Shown one piece after another: positions 1-8,139 of a stretch of DNA of 64,000 nt. The DNA is from CAXBCP01 sp963977005. GTDB taxonomy: Bacteria > Pseudomonadota > Alphaproteobacteria > MPNO01 > UBA830. Under the pieces are notes generated by a model, which searched no databases, was not told the origin of the DNA, and was given only the letters and a program-made list of their open reading frames with translations. The number at the start of each line of letters is the position of its first letter. Position 1 is the stretch's first letter. The DNA lies in assembly GCA_963977005.1 (NCBI GenBank), contig CAXBMQ010000006.1, positions 62,001 to 126,000 of the forward strand, in the 5' to 3' direction. Made by a program: the position numbers and the translations under genes.

Positions 1-1730
1 ATCACCGCACGCCCTATCCGCCGGTGCTGGTACCGCGCTATCTGCGCCAGCCGGTCACGGGGCGTATCGCCGCCGACGGCTCGGAAGTCGAAGCTCTCAA
101 TCCCGACGACGTGCGCGCCGCCTGTAAAATATTCGCGGAGAACGGCGTCGAATCCATCGCCGTCAGCCTGCTCAACAGCTTCGTCAATTCGGCCCATGAA
201 GACGCCGTCGCCGATATCCTGCGCGAAGAAAACGTCTGCGAATGGATTTCGGTGTCGTCCGATATCGTGCCGGTGATGGGCGAATACGAACGCACGTCGA
301 CCACGGCGGTGAACGCCTATGTCATGCCGCGCGTCGCGTCCTACCTGACCGCGCTGCAGCAGAAGCTGATTGACATGGGGTTGAAGACCAAGCTTTTGAT
401 GCTGCAATCCAATGGCGGCGCGGCCTCGCTCGACCAGCTTATCCGTCAGCCGGTGAACCTGCTGCTCTCCGGCCCGTCCGCCGGTGTCGGCGCGATGCAG
501 CACCTGGCCGCCGGGATCGGCGAGGACAACCTGGTCAGCATGGAAATCGGCGGGACCAGCTGCGACGTGATGCTGATGCATGAAGGCCGTGTCGCGATCA
601 CGGATTCGCTGTCGGTCAACGATTACGACCTGGTCACCCCGTCGGTCGATATTCATACCGTCGGTGCCGGCGGCGGCACGATTGCCGGGATCGATGCGGC
701 CGGCCTGATGTATGCCGGGCCCGAAGGCGCCGGTGCGCGCCCCGGTCCGGCGGCCTACGGTCTTGGCGGTACGCGCCCGACCGTGACGGACGCGCATCTC
801 GTGCTCGGGCGGATGCGGCCCGGGCCTTATGCCGGCGGGTCGGTGACCCTCGATATGTCAAAGGCCGAAAAGGCGCTGGACGATGAGATCGCCGACAAGG
901 TGGGGATATCCCGCACCGAGGCAGCGGCCGGGCTGATCCGCATCGTCGAACAGAACCTTCTGCATGCGGTCGAACGCATCAGTATCCAGCGCGGCTACAA
1001 TCCGGGCCGGTTCATGCTGATCGCCTGCGGCGGCGCCGGGCCGATGCACGGCGCCAGCGTCGGGCGCAAGCTCGGCGCGCGGGCGGTCTATATCCCGCGG
1101 CAGGCCGGTGCGTTCTGCGCCATCGGCATGCAGCACGCCGACGTGCGGCGCGATTTTGTCCATGTCGTGATGCGCCAGCTCGACGACGATGTGGCGGCAC
1201 CGATTGCCGAGGGCTACGCCCAGCTGGAATCGCAGGCGCTCGACGCGCTTAAGGGCGAAGGTTTCTCCGAGGCGGATACCACGTTCGGCTACGAGCTGGA
1301 CCTCCACTACGAAGGCCAGCAATGGGATGTCCGCGTGGCCCTGGCACCCGATGCATCGCCTGCCGAAATCCGCGCCGCGTTCGAGGTCGAATACGACCGC
1401 CAGTTCGGTCACACCAACCCGGAAAGCCGGATCAACGTCGCCAAGCTGCGGGTTGTCGGTATCGGCAAGCTGCCGCCGCTGAGCGATCCGAAAGTCGATC
1501 CCGTCGACAAACCGGTCGCGCCGATCGAGACCCGGCCCGTCTACGCGGAATCGGTGGGCGACTTCCTCGACACGCCTGTCTATCGCGGCGCCGACCTGCA
1601 TCACGGGCAGACCTTTGCCGGACCGGCGATTATCGAAGAGGCGACAACGACCATTCTTATAGGGCCGGGCGACCTGGTCTCGATCGATGCGCTGAACAAC
1701 TACATTATCAATTTCGAGACGGAGGACTGA
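1..1730 (+). CDS. hyuA: Hydantoinase/oxoprolinase family protein, subunit A (5'-truncated by window edge)
   Basis: This is the ATP-dependent half of a two-subunit N-methylhydantoinase / 5-oxoprolinase / acetone-carboxylase-like enzyme, an ATP-driven cytosolic amidohydrolase or carboxylase. The reading frame is already open at base 3 (first codons give HRTPYPPV), so the N-terminus lies outside the window; the GTG at 24 is only an internal codon. ASKHA-type nucleotide motifs are visible: SGPSAGVGAM, EIGGTSCDV, DIHTVGAGGGTIAGID and ACGGAGPMHG, followed by the family's PRQAGAFCAIG motif. The stop is four bases before the subunit B gene, so the two are co-transcribed. The true substrate cannot be told from sequence: hydantoins, 5-oxoproline and ketones are all possible in this family. 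Confidence 0.9.
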   Translation, partial: HRTPYPPVLVPRYLRQPVTGRIAADGSEVEALNPDDVRAACKIFAENGVESIAVSLLNSFVNSAHEDAVADILREENVCEWISVSSDIVPVMGEYERTSTTAVNAYVMPRVASYLTALQQKLIDMGLKTKLLMLQSNGGAASLDQLIRQPVNLLLSGPSAGVGAMQHLAAGIGEDNLVSMEIGGTSCDVMLMHEGRVAITDSLSVNDYDLVTPSVDIHTVGAGGGTIAGIDAAGLMYAGPEGAGARPGPAAYGLGGTRPTVTDAHLVLGRMRPGPYAGGSVTLDMSKAEKALDDEIADKVGISRTEAAAGLIRIVEQNLLHAVERISIQRGYNPGRFMLIACGGAGPMHGASVGRKLGARAVYIPRQAGAFCAIGMQHADVRRDFVHVVMRQLDDDVAAPIAEGYAQLESQALDALKGEGFSEADTTFGYELDLHYEGQQWDVRVALAPDASPAEIRAAFEVEYDRQFGHTNPESRINVAKLRVVGIGKLPPLSDPKVDPVDKPVAPIETRPVYAESVGDFLDTPVYRGADLHHGQTFAGPAIIEEATTTILIGPGDLVSIDALNNYIINFETED

Positions 1731-1734
1731 GCGC

Positions 1735-3492
1735 ATGAGCCAGAGTTCGGAAGCCAAAACCCTCGATCCGGTCATCCTTGCGCTGACCCAGAACCGCCTC
1801 GATCATATCTCCCACCAGATGGGCTGGGTGATGGTGCGCACGGCGCGCAGCCCTATTTTCAGCCAGGCGCATGATTTTTCCTGCTTTATTGCTGGGCCGA
1901 CCGGCGAGGTCGTCAGCCAGGCCGACGGTATTCCCATTCATACCGGCAGCGGCGGCTTCGGCGTTCGCGCCATCCTGCGCGATTTCGGCGACGAGCTGGC
2001 CGAGGGCGATGTCTACCTGCTGAACGATCCGTGGGAAGCCGGCGGCAACCACCTGCCGGACTGGGTCATCGCGCGCCCGGTTTTCGTCGGCGGCAAGATG
2101 GTCGGCCTGACCTGCAACCGCGCCCATCAGTCCGATATCGGCGGCGGTGCGGCCGGGGCCTATAATCCGGTGGCGACCGATGCCTGGTCCGAAGGCGTGC
2201 GCCTGCCGGTGCTGCGCCTGGTCCAGGCGGGCAAGACCCGCGACGATCTGTGGAAGCTGCTGATGCTCAACACGCGCACGCCGCACCTGCTGGACGGCGA
2301 CCTGCGCGCCATGCTGGGCTCGACCCGGATCGGGATGGAACGGGTCGCTGCCCTGGTCGAAGAGCTCGGCGTCGACGAAGCGATGGGCTATTTCACCGGC
2401 GTGCTCGATCATGCCGACCGCTCGGTCCGCAAGGAGATCGGCAAGCTTGCCGACGGCGTCTACGAAGCCGAGGACCGGTCCGACAATGACTGTTTCGAGA
2501 CCCGTGACGTCACCGTCCGCGTCAAGCTCACCATCGACGGCGACAGGATGGTCGTCGATTTCACCGGCACCGATCCGCAGATCCGCGGCTTCAAGAATTC
2601 GTCGCTCGGCAATACCTACTCGGCGATCTTCACGGCGCTTGCGTCCTTTCTCGACCCGCATCTGCCGCATAACGAAGGCGCGTTCCGCTGCGTCGACGTG
2701 GTCGCGCCCGAAGGCACCATCGTCAACGCCCGCGAGGGCGCGCCGACAACGATGTGCACCGTGTTCTTCGCGCATGAGATCATTCACGCGGTGTGGAAGG
2801 CGCTGGCCCAGGCAGACCCGGTGCGCGGCTGCGCGGGCTGGGCCAAGAACGTGTTCGGCATTTCGGTCGGCAGCGAAGACGGCGGCGAGCCCTACGTGTT
2901 CTATCACGGCGCGGCGGCTGCCGGTTCCGGCGCGGTCGACGGGCGCGACGGGTTCAACCAGATCGGCCATGTCTGCACCCTCGGCGGGCTGACCATGCCC
3001 AATGTCGAGGTCTACGAGCAGCTTTACCCGGTCATGTTCCACCGCCAGGAATTCCGCACCGATGCGGCCGGCGCCGGCAAGTACCGCGGCGGCAGCGGCT
3101 GCGATTACGAGGTCGATATCCTGACCCCCGCCACCCATTCGTTCCGCGGCGAAGGCCTGAACTACGAGACCGGCTACGGCATCAATGGCGGCGGCGCCGG
3201 CGCGCCCGGCAACATGCATCTGCGCCACGGCAATGGCGAAACCGAGGATGCGCCCAAATACGGGCTGCGGCGGACCGAAAACGTGCGTTTCGTCACCCAG
3301 TCCCCCGGCGGCGGCGGGTATGGCCCGGCGATCGAGCGCGATCCCGAAAACGTGCTGCGCGACTGGCGCGACGAGATCATCTCCGAAGCGACCATGCGCG
3401 ACGTCTATGGCGTGGTCGCCGCGCAGGACGGCAGGAAAGTCGATGCGGATGCCACGGCGGCGCTGCGCAAAACCATGACGGCGGCCCGCTAA
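1735..3492 (+). CDS. hyuB: Hydantoinase B/oxoprolinase family protein
   Basis: Subunit B of the two-component hydantoinase/oxoprolinase. At 585 residues it is full length for the family. Visible HyuB signatures are LNDPWEAGGNHLPDW near residue 97, the glycine-rich GGGGYGPA near the C-terminus, and the PTTMCTVFF / GGSGCDYE blocks in between. In this family A binds ATP and B carries the metal site; they work as a heteromer in the cytosol. It starts 4 bases after the hyuA stop. A hairpin overlaps its stop codon, and a separate PreA-like gene begins 158 bases downstream, so a combined role in cyclic amide or pyrimidine breakdown is possible but is inference only. Confidence 0.9.
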   Translation: MSQSSEAKTLDPVILALTQNRLDHISHQMGWVMVRTARSPIFSQAHDFSCFIAGPTGEVVSQADGIPIHTGSGGFGVRAILRDFGDELAEGDVYLLNDPWEAGGNHLPDWVIARPVFVGGKMVGLTCNRAHQSDIGGGAAGAYNPVATDAWSEGVRLPVLRLVQAGKTRDDLWKLLMLNTRTPHLLDGDLRAMLGSTRIGMERVAALVEELGVDEAMGYFTGVLDHADRSVRKEIGKLADGVYEAEDRSDNDCFETRDVTVRVKLTIDGDRMVVDFTGTDPQIRGFKNSSLGNTYSAIFTALASFLDPHLPHNEGAFRCVDVVAPEGTIVNAREGAPTTMCTVFFAHEIIHAVWKALAQADPVRGCAGWAKNVFGISVGSEDGGEPYVFYHGAAAAGSGAVDGRDGFNQIGHVCTLGGLTMPNVEVYEQLYPVMFHRQEFRTDAAGAGKYRGGSGCDYEVDILTPATHSFRGEGLNYETGYGINGGGAGAPGNMHLRHGNGETEDAPKYGLRRTENVRFVTQSPGGGGYGPAIERDPENVLRDWRDEIISEATMRDVYGVVAAQDGRKVDADATAALRKTMTAAR

Positions 3493-3501
3493 AGCGGGCC
3501 G
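3482..3501 (+). terminator. GC-rich hairpin at the hyuB stop codon
   Basis: CGGCCCGC at 3482-3489 pairs with GCGGGCCG at 3494-3501 around a TAAA loop that contains the hyuB stop. There is no T-run after it, so as an intrinsic terminator it is weak; it may instead be a 3' end-protecting stem. Confidence 0.35.
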
Positions 3502-3516
3502 GAAGAGAGAGATTAT

Positions 3517-3534
3517 TACGTAGTATACTACATA
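3517..3534. promoter_or_regulatory. Operator-like AT-rich palindrome upstream of preA-like gene
   Basis: GTAGTATACTAC at 3520-3531 is a perfect 12-base inverted repeat, extended to 18 bases with one mismatched pair. It is AT-rich in a strongly GC-rich region and sits about 120 bases upstream of the 3651 start codon, where a repressor of the MarR, GntR or TetR type would bind. The binding protein is not identified. Confidence 0.5.
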
Positions 3535-3650
3535 TTATGACTCGCAATCGCCGCGGTTTGGCGGCAGAATAAGGGTTCATCGGAGGCAAAATCGCCGTTT
3601 TCGCGGCGCCGGTATCCCGATCACGAACCCGATACAGAGGAGAGCAAGAC

Positions 3651-4988
3651 ATGGCCGATATGAAACTGGACTTCTGCGGCGTGCCGTTCAAAAACCCGGT
3701 GGTCATCGCATCGCTGGAAACGACGAACAGCCCCGACCTGATGAAACAGGCATTCGATTACGGCGCATCGGGCGCGATCATCAAGACGCTGACCGATATC
3801 GACGATATGGCCGTCCTGACGATGAATTCGAAATACGCGATCATGAACGACCGCGGCGACATCATTAAGGGCAAGGTGCCGCGCGATTTCAAATTCTACA
3901 GCCGGTCCGGTTATTCCAGCACCTATTACAAGGACTGGATCCCCTACCTGAAAGAGGTCGGCGCCTATGCCCGTGAACGCGACGCCCATCTGATCGGCAG
4001 CGCCGGGGCGAAGGACGTCCAGGGCTGGATCGATATCTGCCGCACGATCGAGGATTGCGGCCTGCCGATGGTCGAGCTGAACTTCGGCTGCCCGCATCCG
4101 GCCCTGATGCCCGGCGTGCATGGCGGCTCGATGATCGGCCAGGACCCCGAGGTCGCTTTCAACGTGACCCAGGCGGTCTGCGAGGCGGTCGATATTCCCG
4201 TCGTCATCAAGCTGACGCCCGACCAGTCCAAGCCGGTCGAAATCGCTAAGGCCGTCAAGGAAGCAGGGGCCGCGGCCGTTACGGCAACAAACCGCTATAC
4301 CGGTTTCGCGGTCGATATCGACACTGCCGAGCCGCGGCTCGGCGGCACCGCCGGTATCGGCGGCACCTGGACCAAGCCGCTCAGCCTGCGCTACGTGCAC
4401 AACATCTACAAGGAAGTCGGCATTCCGATCGCCGGGTCGAACGGCGTGTTCGACCACCGCGATATCGTCGAGTTCATCATGACCGGTGCCAATATCGTCG
4501 AGGTCGGCTCGGTGCTGATGATCAAGGGCATGAAATGGTTGCCCAACATCATCCGCGGGCTCGAACGCTTCATGGACGAGCACGGCTACAAGGACATCGC
4601 GTCGATGTACGGCATCGCCTCGGACGCGGCCGCGACCGACTATTCCGACCAGTTCGCCAAAAGCCGGGTGACCGCCGAAGTGAACGGCGAGACCTGCCAG
4701 AACCCGACCTGCAATGTCTGCGTCCAGATGTGCTTCTACGAAGCGCTGTCGCAGGACCCGGCGGGCAAGATCAACGTGCATAACGACAAGTGCATCGGCT
4801 GCGAGCTGTGCATGGATGTCTGCCCGTTCGATTCCATCCAGATGGTGCCGACAAGCGACGCCGATTACGCCAACGGCTATTTCAAGATCAAGGACGAGAT
4901 CTACGAACCCGCCGACGTGAAGTTCGCGACGAACCGCAACAACAACGCGACCATCGAAGCCAACGCACCGAAGATCGCCGCGGAGTAA
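3651..4988 (+). CDS. preA: PreA-like NAD-dependent dihydropyrimidine dehydrogenase / dihydroorotate dehydrogenase family protein with C-terminal ferredoxin domain
   Basis: A flavoprotein of the dihydroorotate dehydrogenase superfamily fused to a ferredoxin module, as in the PreA subunit that reduces uracil and thymine. Residues 1-320 form the TIM barrel with NPVVIASLETT at the start, ELNFGCPHP and the VIKLTPD strand that lines the FMN site; GSNGVFD and the late glycine-rich strand bind the FMN phosphate. The last 100 residues carry two 4Fe-4S cysteine clusters (CQNPTCNVCVQMC and CIGCELCMDVCP). At 445 residues it is somewhat longer than E. coli PreA. Start is ATG with AGAGGAGAG upstream. No preT (the NADH-side partner) is seen in the window, so the electron donor is unknown, and a role other than pyrimidine reduction cannot be excluded. 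Confidence 0.85.
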   Translation: MADMKLDFCGVPFKNPVVIASLETTNSPDLMKQAFDYGASGAIIKTLTDIDDMAVLTMNSKYAIMNDRGDIIKGKVPRDFKFYSRSGYSSTYYKDWIPYLKEVGAYARERDAHLIGSAGAKDVQGWIDICRTIEDCGLPMVELNFGCPHPALMPGVHGGSMIGQDPEVAFNVTQAVCEAVDIPVVIKLTPDQSKPVEIAKAVKEAGAAAVTATNRYTGFAVDIDTAEPRLGGTAGIGGTWTKPLSLRYVHNIYKEVGIPIAGSNGVFDHRDIVEFIMTGANIVEVGSVLMIKGMKWLPNIIRGLERFMDEHGYKDIASMYGIASDAAATDYSDQFAKSRVTAEVNGETCQNPTCNVCVQMCFYEALSQDPAGKINVHNDKCIGCELCMDVCPFDSIQMVPTSDADYANGYFKIKDEIYEPADVKFATNRNNNATIEANAPKIAAE

Positions 4989-5012
4989 ATTTCGGTCAAA
5001 TGAGATGCAAAG

Positions 5013-5040
5013 AGGGCGGGCCGGTTGGTCCGCCCTTTTT
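5013..5040 (+). terminator. Intrinsic terminator of preA-like gene
   Basis: AGGGCGG (5013-5019) pairs with CCGCCCT (5030-5036), followed by a T-run. It lies 24 bases after the stop codon and fits a rho-independent terminator. Confidence 0.85.
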
Positions 5041-5110
5041 CGTGCGGCGCCTGCCCATCCGATACCCGCCCAAACGGGGGGCAAAAAAGAGCGTACGGCC
5101 CAAAACAAAA

Positions 5111-5200
5111 ATCTATTCCCTCGGTCTTGTACCGAGGGCCCACTTTTCCAGTGGCACCGCTTCAACCGTGGACCCCCGCCACAAGGGCGGGGGAATAGAT
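5111..5200. repeat. Intergenic palindromic element, copy 1 (terminal inverted repeats ATCTATTCCC)
   Basis: A 90-base non-coding element bounded by ATCTATTCCC (5111-5120) and its reverse complement GGGAATAGAT (5191-5200). It holds two hairpins: CCCTCGGT/ACCGAGGG with loop CTTGT (5118-5138) and CCCCCGCC/GGCGGGGG (5173-5193). Its first hairpin and the following GCCCAC resemble those at 23.9 and 39.5 kb. No open frame is convincing here. Confidence 0.7.
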
Positions 5201-5288
5201 GGGGGAGAGGGCGGCGGAATAGATGGGGGAGAGGGTGGCGGAATAGATGGGGGAGAGGGCGGGGGAATAGATAAGGGATAAGGTGAGG
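5193..5288. repeat. 24-bp tandem repeat, 4 units (last degenerate)
   Basis: The octamer GAATAGAT recurs at 5193, 5217, 5241 and 5265, an exact 24-base period. The first three units read gaatagatgggggagaggg followed by cggcg, tggcg or cgggg; the fourth has drifted. The repeated octamer is the right-hand terminal repeat of the palindromic element at 5111-5200, so the array appears to be an expansion of that element's end. With the element it fills most of the 341-base gap between preA and marR. It is not translated in any supported gene. Confidence 0.85.
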
Positions 5289-5329
5289 AATGTGAGCAGG
5301 GCGTTGTAAAGGAAAGAGCTTGGCTTCCC

Positions 5330-5848
5330 TCAGTCGTCCTTCGCCCGCGTCTTGAGCCGGGCCCGGCCGGAATCGTTGTTGTCCAGCATTACCTTCTGCA
5401 GCAGGTCCATCAGCCGGTCGCGGTCGCGTTTGCCCAGGCTGCCGGTGAAGCGGTCCTGGGCGCGTTCCATGGCGCCGTGGGCGTCTTCCACGAACCGGCA
5501 GCCCGCGTCGGTGATCGCGTTCAGCATGGCGCGCCGGTCGGTCTCGCTGGGGAGGCGTTCGACGAAGCCACGGCGTTCCAGCCGGCGCAGCACGTCGGCG
5601 GCATTGTTGCGGTCGATCCCGACCTCCGCGGCGACCGATACCTGGTCCAGCGCCTTGCCGCGGTAGAGCACGCTGAGCACGGCATATTGTACCGGCGTGA
5701 CGTCGAAATCGCCGCATTCCTCGAGGAACACGGCGACATGAAGCTGGTGCAGCCGGCGGATCAGGAATCCCGGCCGCGCCCACAGGTCGGTATAGGGAAT
5801 GTCTCCCGCCGGGTCGTTATCGTCGGTCATGTTCGTCTTTCCGCTCAT
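5330..5848 (-). CDS. MarR family transcriptional regulator
   Basis: A 172-residue dimeric winged-helix DNA-binding protein. Helical dimerisation segments flank the wing-helix core at about residues 55-115, with TPVQYAVLSVLY, DRNNAADVLRRLERRGFVER (recognition helix and start of the wing) and DRRAMLNAIT (wing). It is transcribed divergently from the luciferase-like monooxygenase at 5990 with 141 bases between them, the usual layout for a MarR repressor that controls its neighbour and itself. The ligand is unknown. An internal ATG (residue 7, base 5830) is an alternative start. Confidence 0.9.
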   Translation of the reverse strand: MSGKTNMTDDNDPAGDIPYTDLWARPGFLIRRLHQLHVAVFLEECGDFDVTPVQYAVLSVLYRGKALDQVSVAAEVGIDRNNAADVLRRLERRGFVERLPSETDRRAMLNAITDAGCRFVEDAHGAMERAQDRFTGSLGKRDRDRLMDLLQKVMLDNNDSGRARLKTRAKDD

Positions 5849-5989
5849 CGTCCTACCGTTCTACACCAGTGGGCGGGAAGACCATAGCCGTACGCGGCCG
5901 ACGTCCCGCACCGGCGCCGCCGTGGGGCGACAAAGGCACGTTTGATCCCTAATATCCGGTCCTGAACAACAACAAACGGGACGGGCGCG

Positions 5990-7042
5990 ATGGAATTCGG
6001 GATCAGTTTTTTTCCCAATGTGGGCGAGGCCGAAAAACCGGGGCGGGATTACTGGAACGAGGCGCTCAGCCTCGTCGATCTGTGCGATCCGCTCGGCTAT
6101 AGCCACGTGCGCACGGTCGAGCATTATTTTCACCCCTATGGCGGCTACAGCCCGAACCCGATCGTGTTCCTGTCGGCGGCGTCGCAGCGCACGAAAAAGG
6201 CGCGCCTGGTGACCGGCGCCGTGCTGCCCGCCTTCAACAATCCGCTCAAGCTCGCCGGCGAGATCGCCATGCTGGATGCGATTTCCGGCGGCCGGGCCGA
6301 TATCGGCATGGCGCGGGCGTTCCTGCCCCACGAATTCCGCCGTTTCGGCGTCGGCCTCGATGAAAGCCGGGAGCGCTATGACGAGGGCGTCGCACAGATC
6401 CGCGCCCTGCTGGCGGGCGAGAACGTTTCGATGGACGGCAAGTTTCACAGTTTCACCGATGTCACATCGTTGCCGCGCCCGACCCAGCAGCCGCATCCGC
6501 CGATCTGGGTCGCCGCGCTGCAGAGTGCCGAGACTTTCGAATTTGCCGGGCGCATGGGGTTCAACTGCATGGCGAACCCGATCGGCGGCGCCAAGCTGCA
6601 CGAGCTTCTCGGTATCTATCACGAGGAATGGGCGAAGGCCGGTCATCCGGGTCGCGGCAAGGTCGCGCTCGCCTTCATGATGTATTGCGCGGCCACCACC
6701 GAACAGGCAATCGACGAAGCCGGCCCCGACGTGAAGGCGTATTTCGAAACGCTGACCGATGCGGCATCGGACTGGGGCAGCGGGGCGAGTTCCGCAGACT
6801 ATCCCGGCTACGACAAGATGATCGAGATACTGTCGAAGGAAGACGTCCACAGCCAGCGCGAAAAAAGCGCCGCCTTCATCGGCAGTCCCGAAGAATGCTG
6901 CGACATGATCTCGGATTTCCATGCACAGGTCGGCGGGTTCGATGTCGCCTCGCTCCAGGTGAACACGAAAATGATGCCCGTCGGGATGGCGCGCGCCTCG
7001 ATGGAACTGTTCGGCCGCGAGGTGATTCCGAAGTTCGCGTAA
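5990..7042 (+). CDS. LLM class flavin-dependent oxidoreductase (luciferase-like), paralogue 1
   Basis: A cytosolic FMN-dependent monooxygenase of the bacterial luciferase superfamily, 350 residues, full length. It begins MEFGISFFP and contains VRTVEHYFHPYGGYSPNP, TGAVLPAFNNPLKLAGE and the SLPRPTQQPHPPIWVAA segment typical of the family. It is roughly half identical by eye to the gene at 8926-9978 on the other strand, so the two arose by duplication. The divergent MarR gene is the likely regulator. The reduced flavin must come from a separate reductase. The substrate is unknown; aldehydes, sulfonates and ring compounds are all used by relatives. Confidence 0.88.
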   Translation: MEFGISFFPNVGEAEKPGRDYWNEALSLVDLCDPLGYSHVRTVEHYFHPYGGYSPNPIVFLSAASQRTKKARLVTGAVLPAFNNPLKLAGEIAMLDAISGGRADIGMARAFLPHEFRRFGVGLDESRERYDEGVAQIRALLAGENVSMDGKFHSFTDVTSLPRPTQQPHPPIWVAALQSAETFEFAGRMGFNCMANPIGGAKLHELLGIYHEEWAKAGHPGRGKVALAFMMYCAATTEQAIDEAGPDVKAYFETLTDAASDWGSGASSADYPGYDKMIEILSKEDVHSQREKSAAFIGSPEECCDMISDFHAQVGGFDVASLQVNTKMMPVGMARASMELFGREVIPKFA

Positions 7043-7073
7043 ACGGTTCTACCCGCAACACGCGCAAAACCAC

Positions 7074-7101
7074 TTGAACCGGCGTGACGATCGGTTAGGT
7101 T
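7074..7101 (+). promoter_or_regulatory. Candidate sigma-70-type promoter for FAH-family gene
   Basis: TTGAAC at 7074-7079 and TAGGTT at 7096-7101 are 16 bases apart, about 85 bases upstream of the 7186 start codon. The -35 is good and the -10 is weak. Confidence 0.35.
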
Positions 7102-7185
7102 CGACGCGGTTTTTCTATTCGGGCGGCGGTAGGCCGTCCGGTTCATTCAATCGCTCACACGCAATCCATAACAGGGAGATAAAAA

Positions 7186-8049
7186 ATGCGTTTCGTCGCT
7201 TTCAAGAAAGAAGGCAAGGCCAAGCTCGGCGTCCGTACCGACGCCGGTCTGGTCGATCTGTCCAAGGTCGACAAGACCCTGCCGACAGACCTCAAGGAAC
7301 TGATTACCAAGGGCAAGGGTGCGATGCAGAAAGCCGCCCGCGCCGCTGCCAAGGCGCCGCCCAAGGCAATCGTGAAGGGGCGGGTAAGCTACCTGACCCC
7401 CATCCAGGATCCGAACAAGATCATCTGTATCGGCCTGAACTACAAAGACCACGCCGCCGAAGCCGGCCTGAAAATCCCGACCTATCCGGTGGTGTTCACG
7501 CGCTTTACGACCTCTTTCGTGCCGCAGGGCCAGGCGATCATCCGGCCCAAGGCATCGAAGCATTTCGATTACGAGGCCGAGCTCGTCGCCGTGATCGGCA
7601 AGAAAGCCCGCAACATCAAGAAGAGCGAAGCGCTCGACTACGTTGCCGGTTATGCGGTCGCCAATGAAGGCTCGATCCGCGATTACCAGATGAAATCGTC
7701 CCAGTGGGCCATGGGCAAGAACTTCGATGCCACGGGCTCCATCGGTTCGGACTTCGTCACCGCCGACGAACTGCCGGCCGGTGCCAAGGGTCTGAACATG
7801 CAGTGTCGCGTCAACGGCAAGGTGCTGCAGGATTCGAACACGCGCGAAATGATCTTCGACACCAAGACCCTTGTGCATGAACTTGCCAAGGTGTTCACCC
7901 TGCTGCCGGGCGATATCATCCTGACGGGCACGCCGGCCGGTGTCGGTTTCGTGCGCAAGCCGCCGATCTTCCTGAAAGACGGCGATACCTGCGAGATCGA
8001 GATCGAGAAAATCGGCATTCTGTCGAACCCGGTCAAAAACGAGAAGTAA
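7186..8049 (+). CDS. Fumarylacetoacetate hydrolase family protein
   Basis: A metal-dependent hydrolase, isomerase or decarboxylase of the FAH superfamily (287 residues), acting on 2-oxo or 2,4-dioxo acids at the end of ring-cleavage pathways. The C-terminal catalytic domain is clear from residue ~80: CIGLNYKDHAAEAG, HFDYEAELVAVIGK (metal-binding acidic residues) and LTGTPAGVGF. The N-terminal domain is lysine- and alanine-rich and less conserved. AGGGAG precedes the ATG. A long-stem terminator follows, so it is a single-gene unit. The nearby 3-hydroxyanthranilate dioxygenase suggests aromatic catabolism, but a direct link is inference. Confidence 0.88.
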   Translation: MRFVAFKKEGKAKLGVRTDAGLVDLSKVDKTLPTDLKELITKGKGAMQKAARAAAKAPPKAIVKGRVSYLTPIQDPNKIICIGLNYKDHAAEAGLKIPTYPVVFTRFTTSFVPQGQAIIRPKASKHFDYEAELVAVIGKKARNIKKSEALDYVAGYAVANEGSIRDYQMKSSQWAMGKNFDATGSIGSDFVTADELPAGAKGLNMQCRVNGKVLQDSNTREMIFDTKTLVHELAKVFTLLPGDIILTGTPAGVGFVRKPPIFLKDGDTCEIEIEKIGILSNPVKNEK

Positions 8050-8078
8050 CGCCGGAACGATCTCGGCGATCACGTTTC

Positions 8079-8128
8079 AGCCGCCGCGGCTCACCGGAAG
8101 TTTACTGGTGCAGGCGCGGCGGCTTTTT
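8079..8128 (+). terminator. Intrinsic terminator of FAH-family gene
   Basis: AGCCGCCGCG (8079-8088) pairs perfectly with CGCGGCGGCT (8115-8124), followed by five T. The loop can form a second small hairpin. The next gene begins only about 12 bases later. Confidence 0.85.
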
Positions 8129-8139
8129 ATATTCGGCGT

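Noticed and set aside
5193..5288. CRISPR array
   Set aside because: The 24-base units are direct tandem copies with no unique spacers and no cas genes nearby.
1708..5783. Long minus-strand open frames of 506 and 720 codons opposite hyuB and preA
   Set aside because: They are arginine/histidine/alanine-rich shadows of strongly coding plus-strand genes with real motifs, a common effect of high G+C.
8128..8133. TATATT as a -10 for a leaderless DUF1223 transcript
   Set aside because: No acceptable -35 is found at 16-18 bases, and the T-rich string is already explained as terminator tail.
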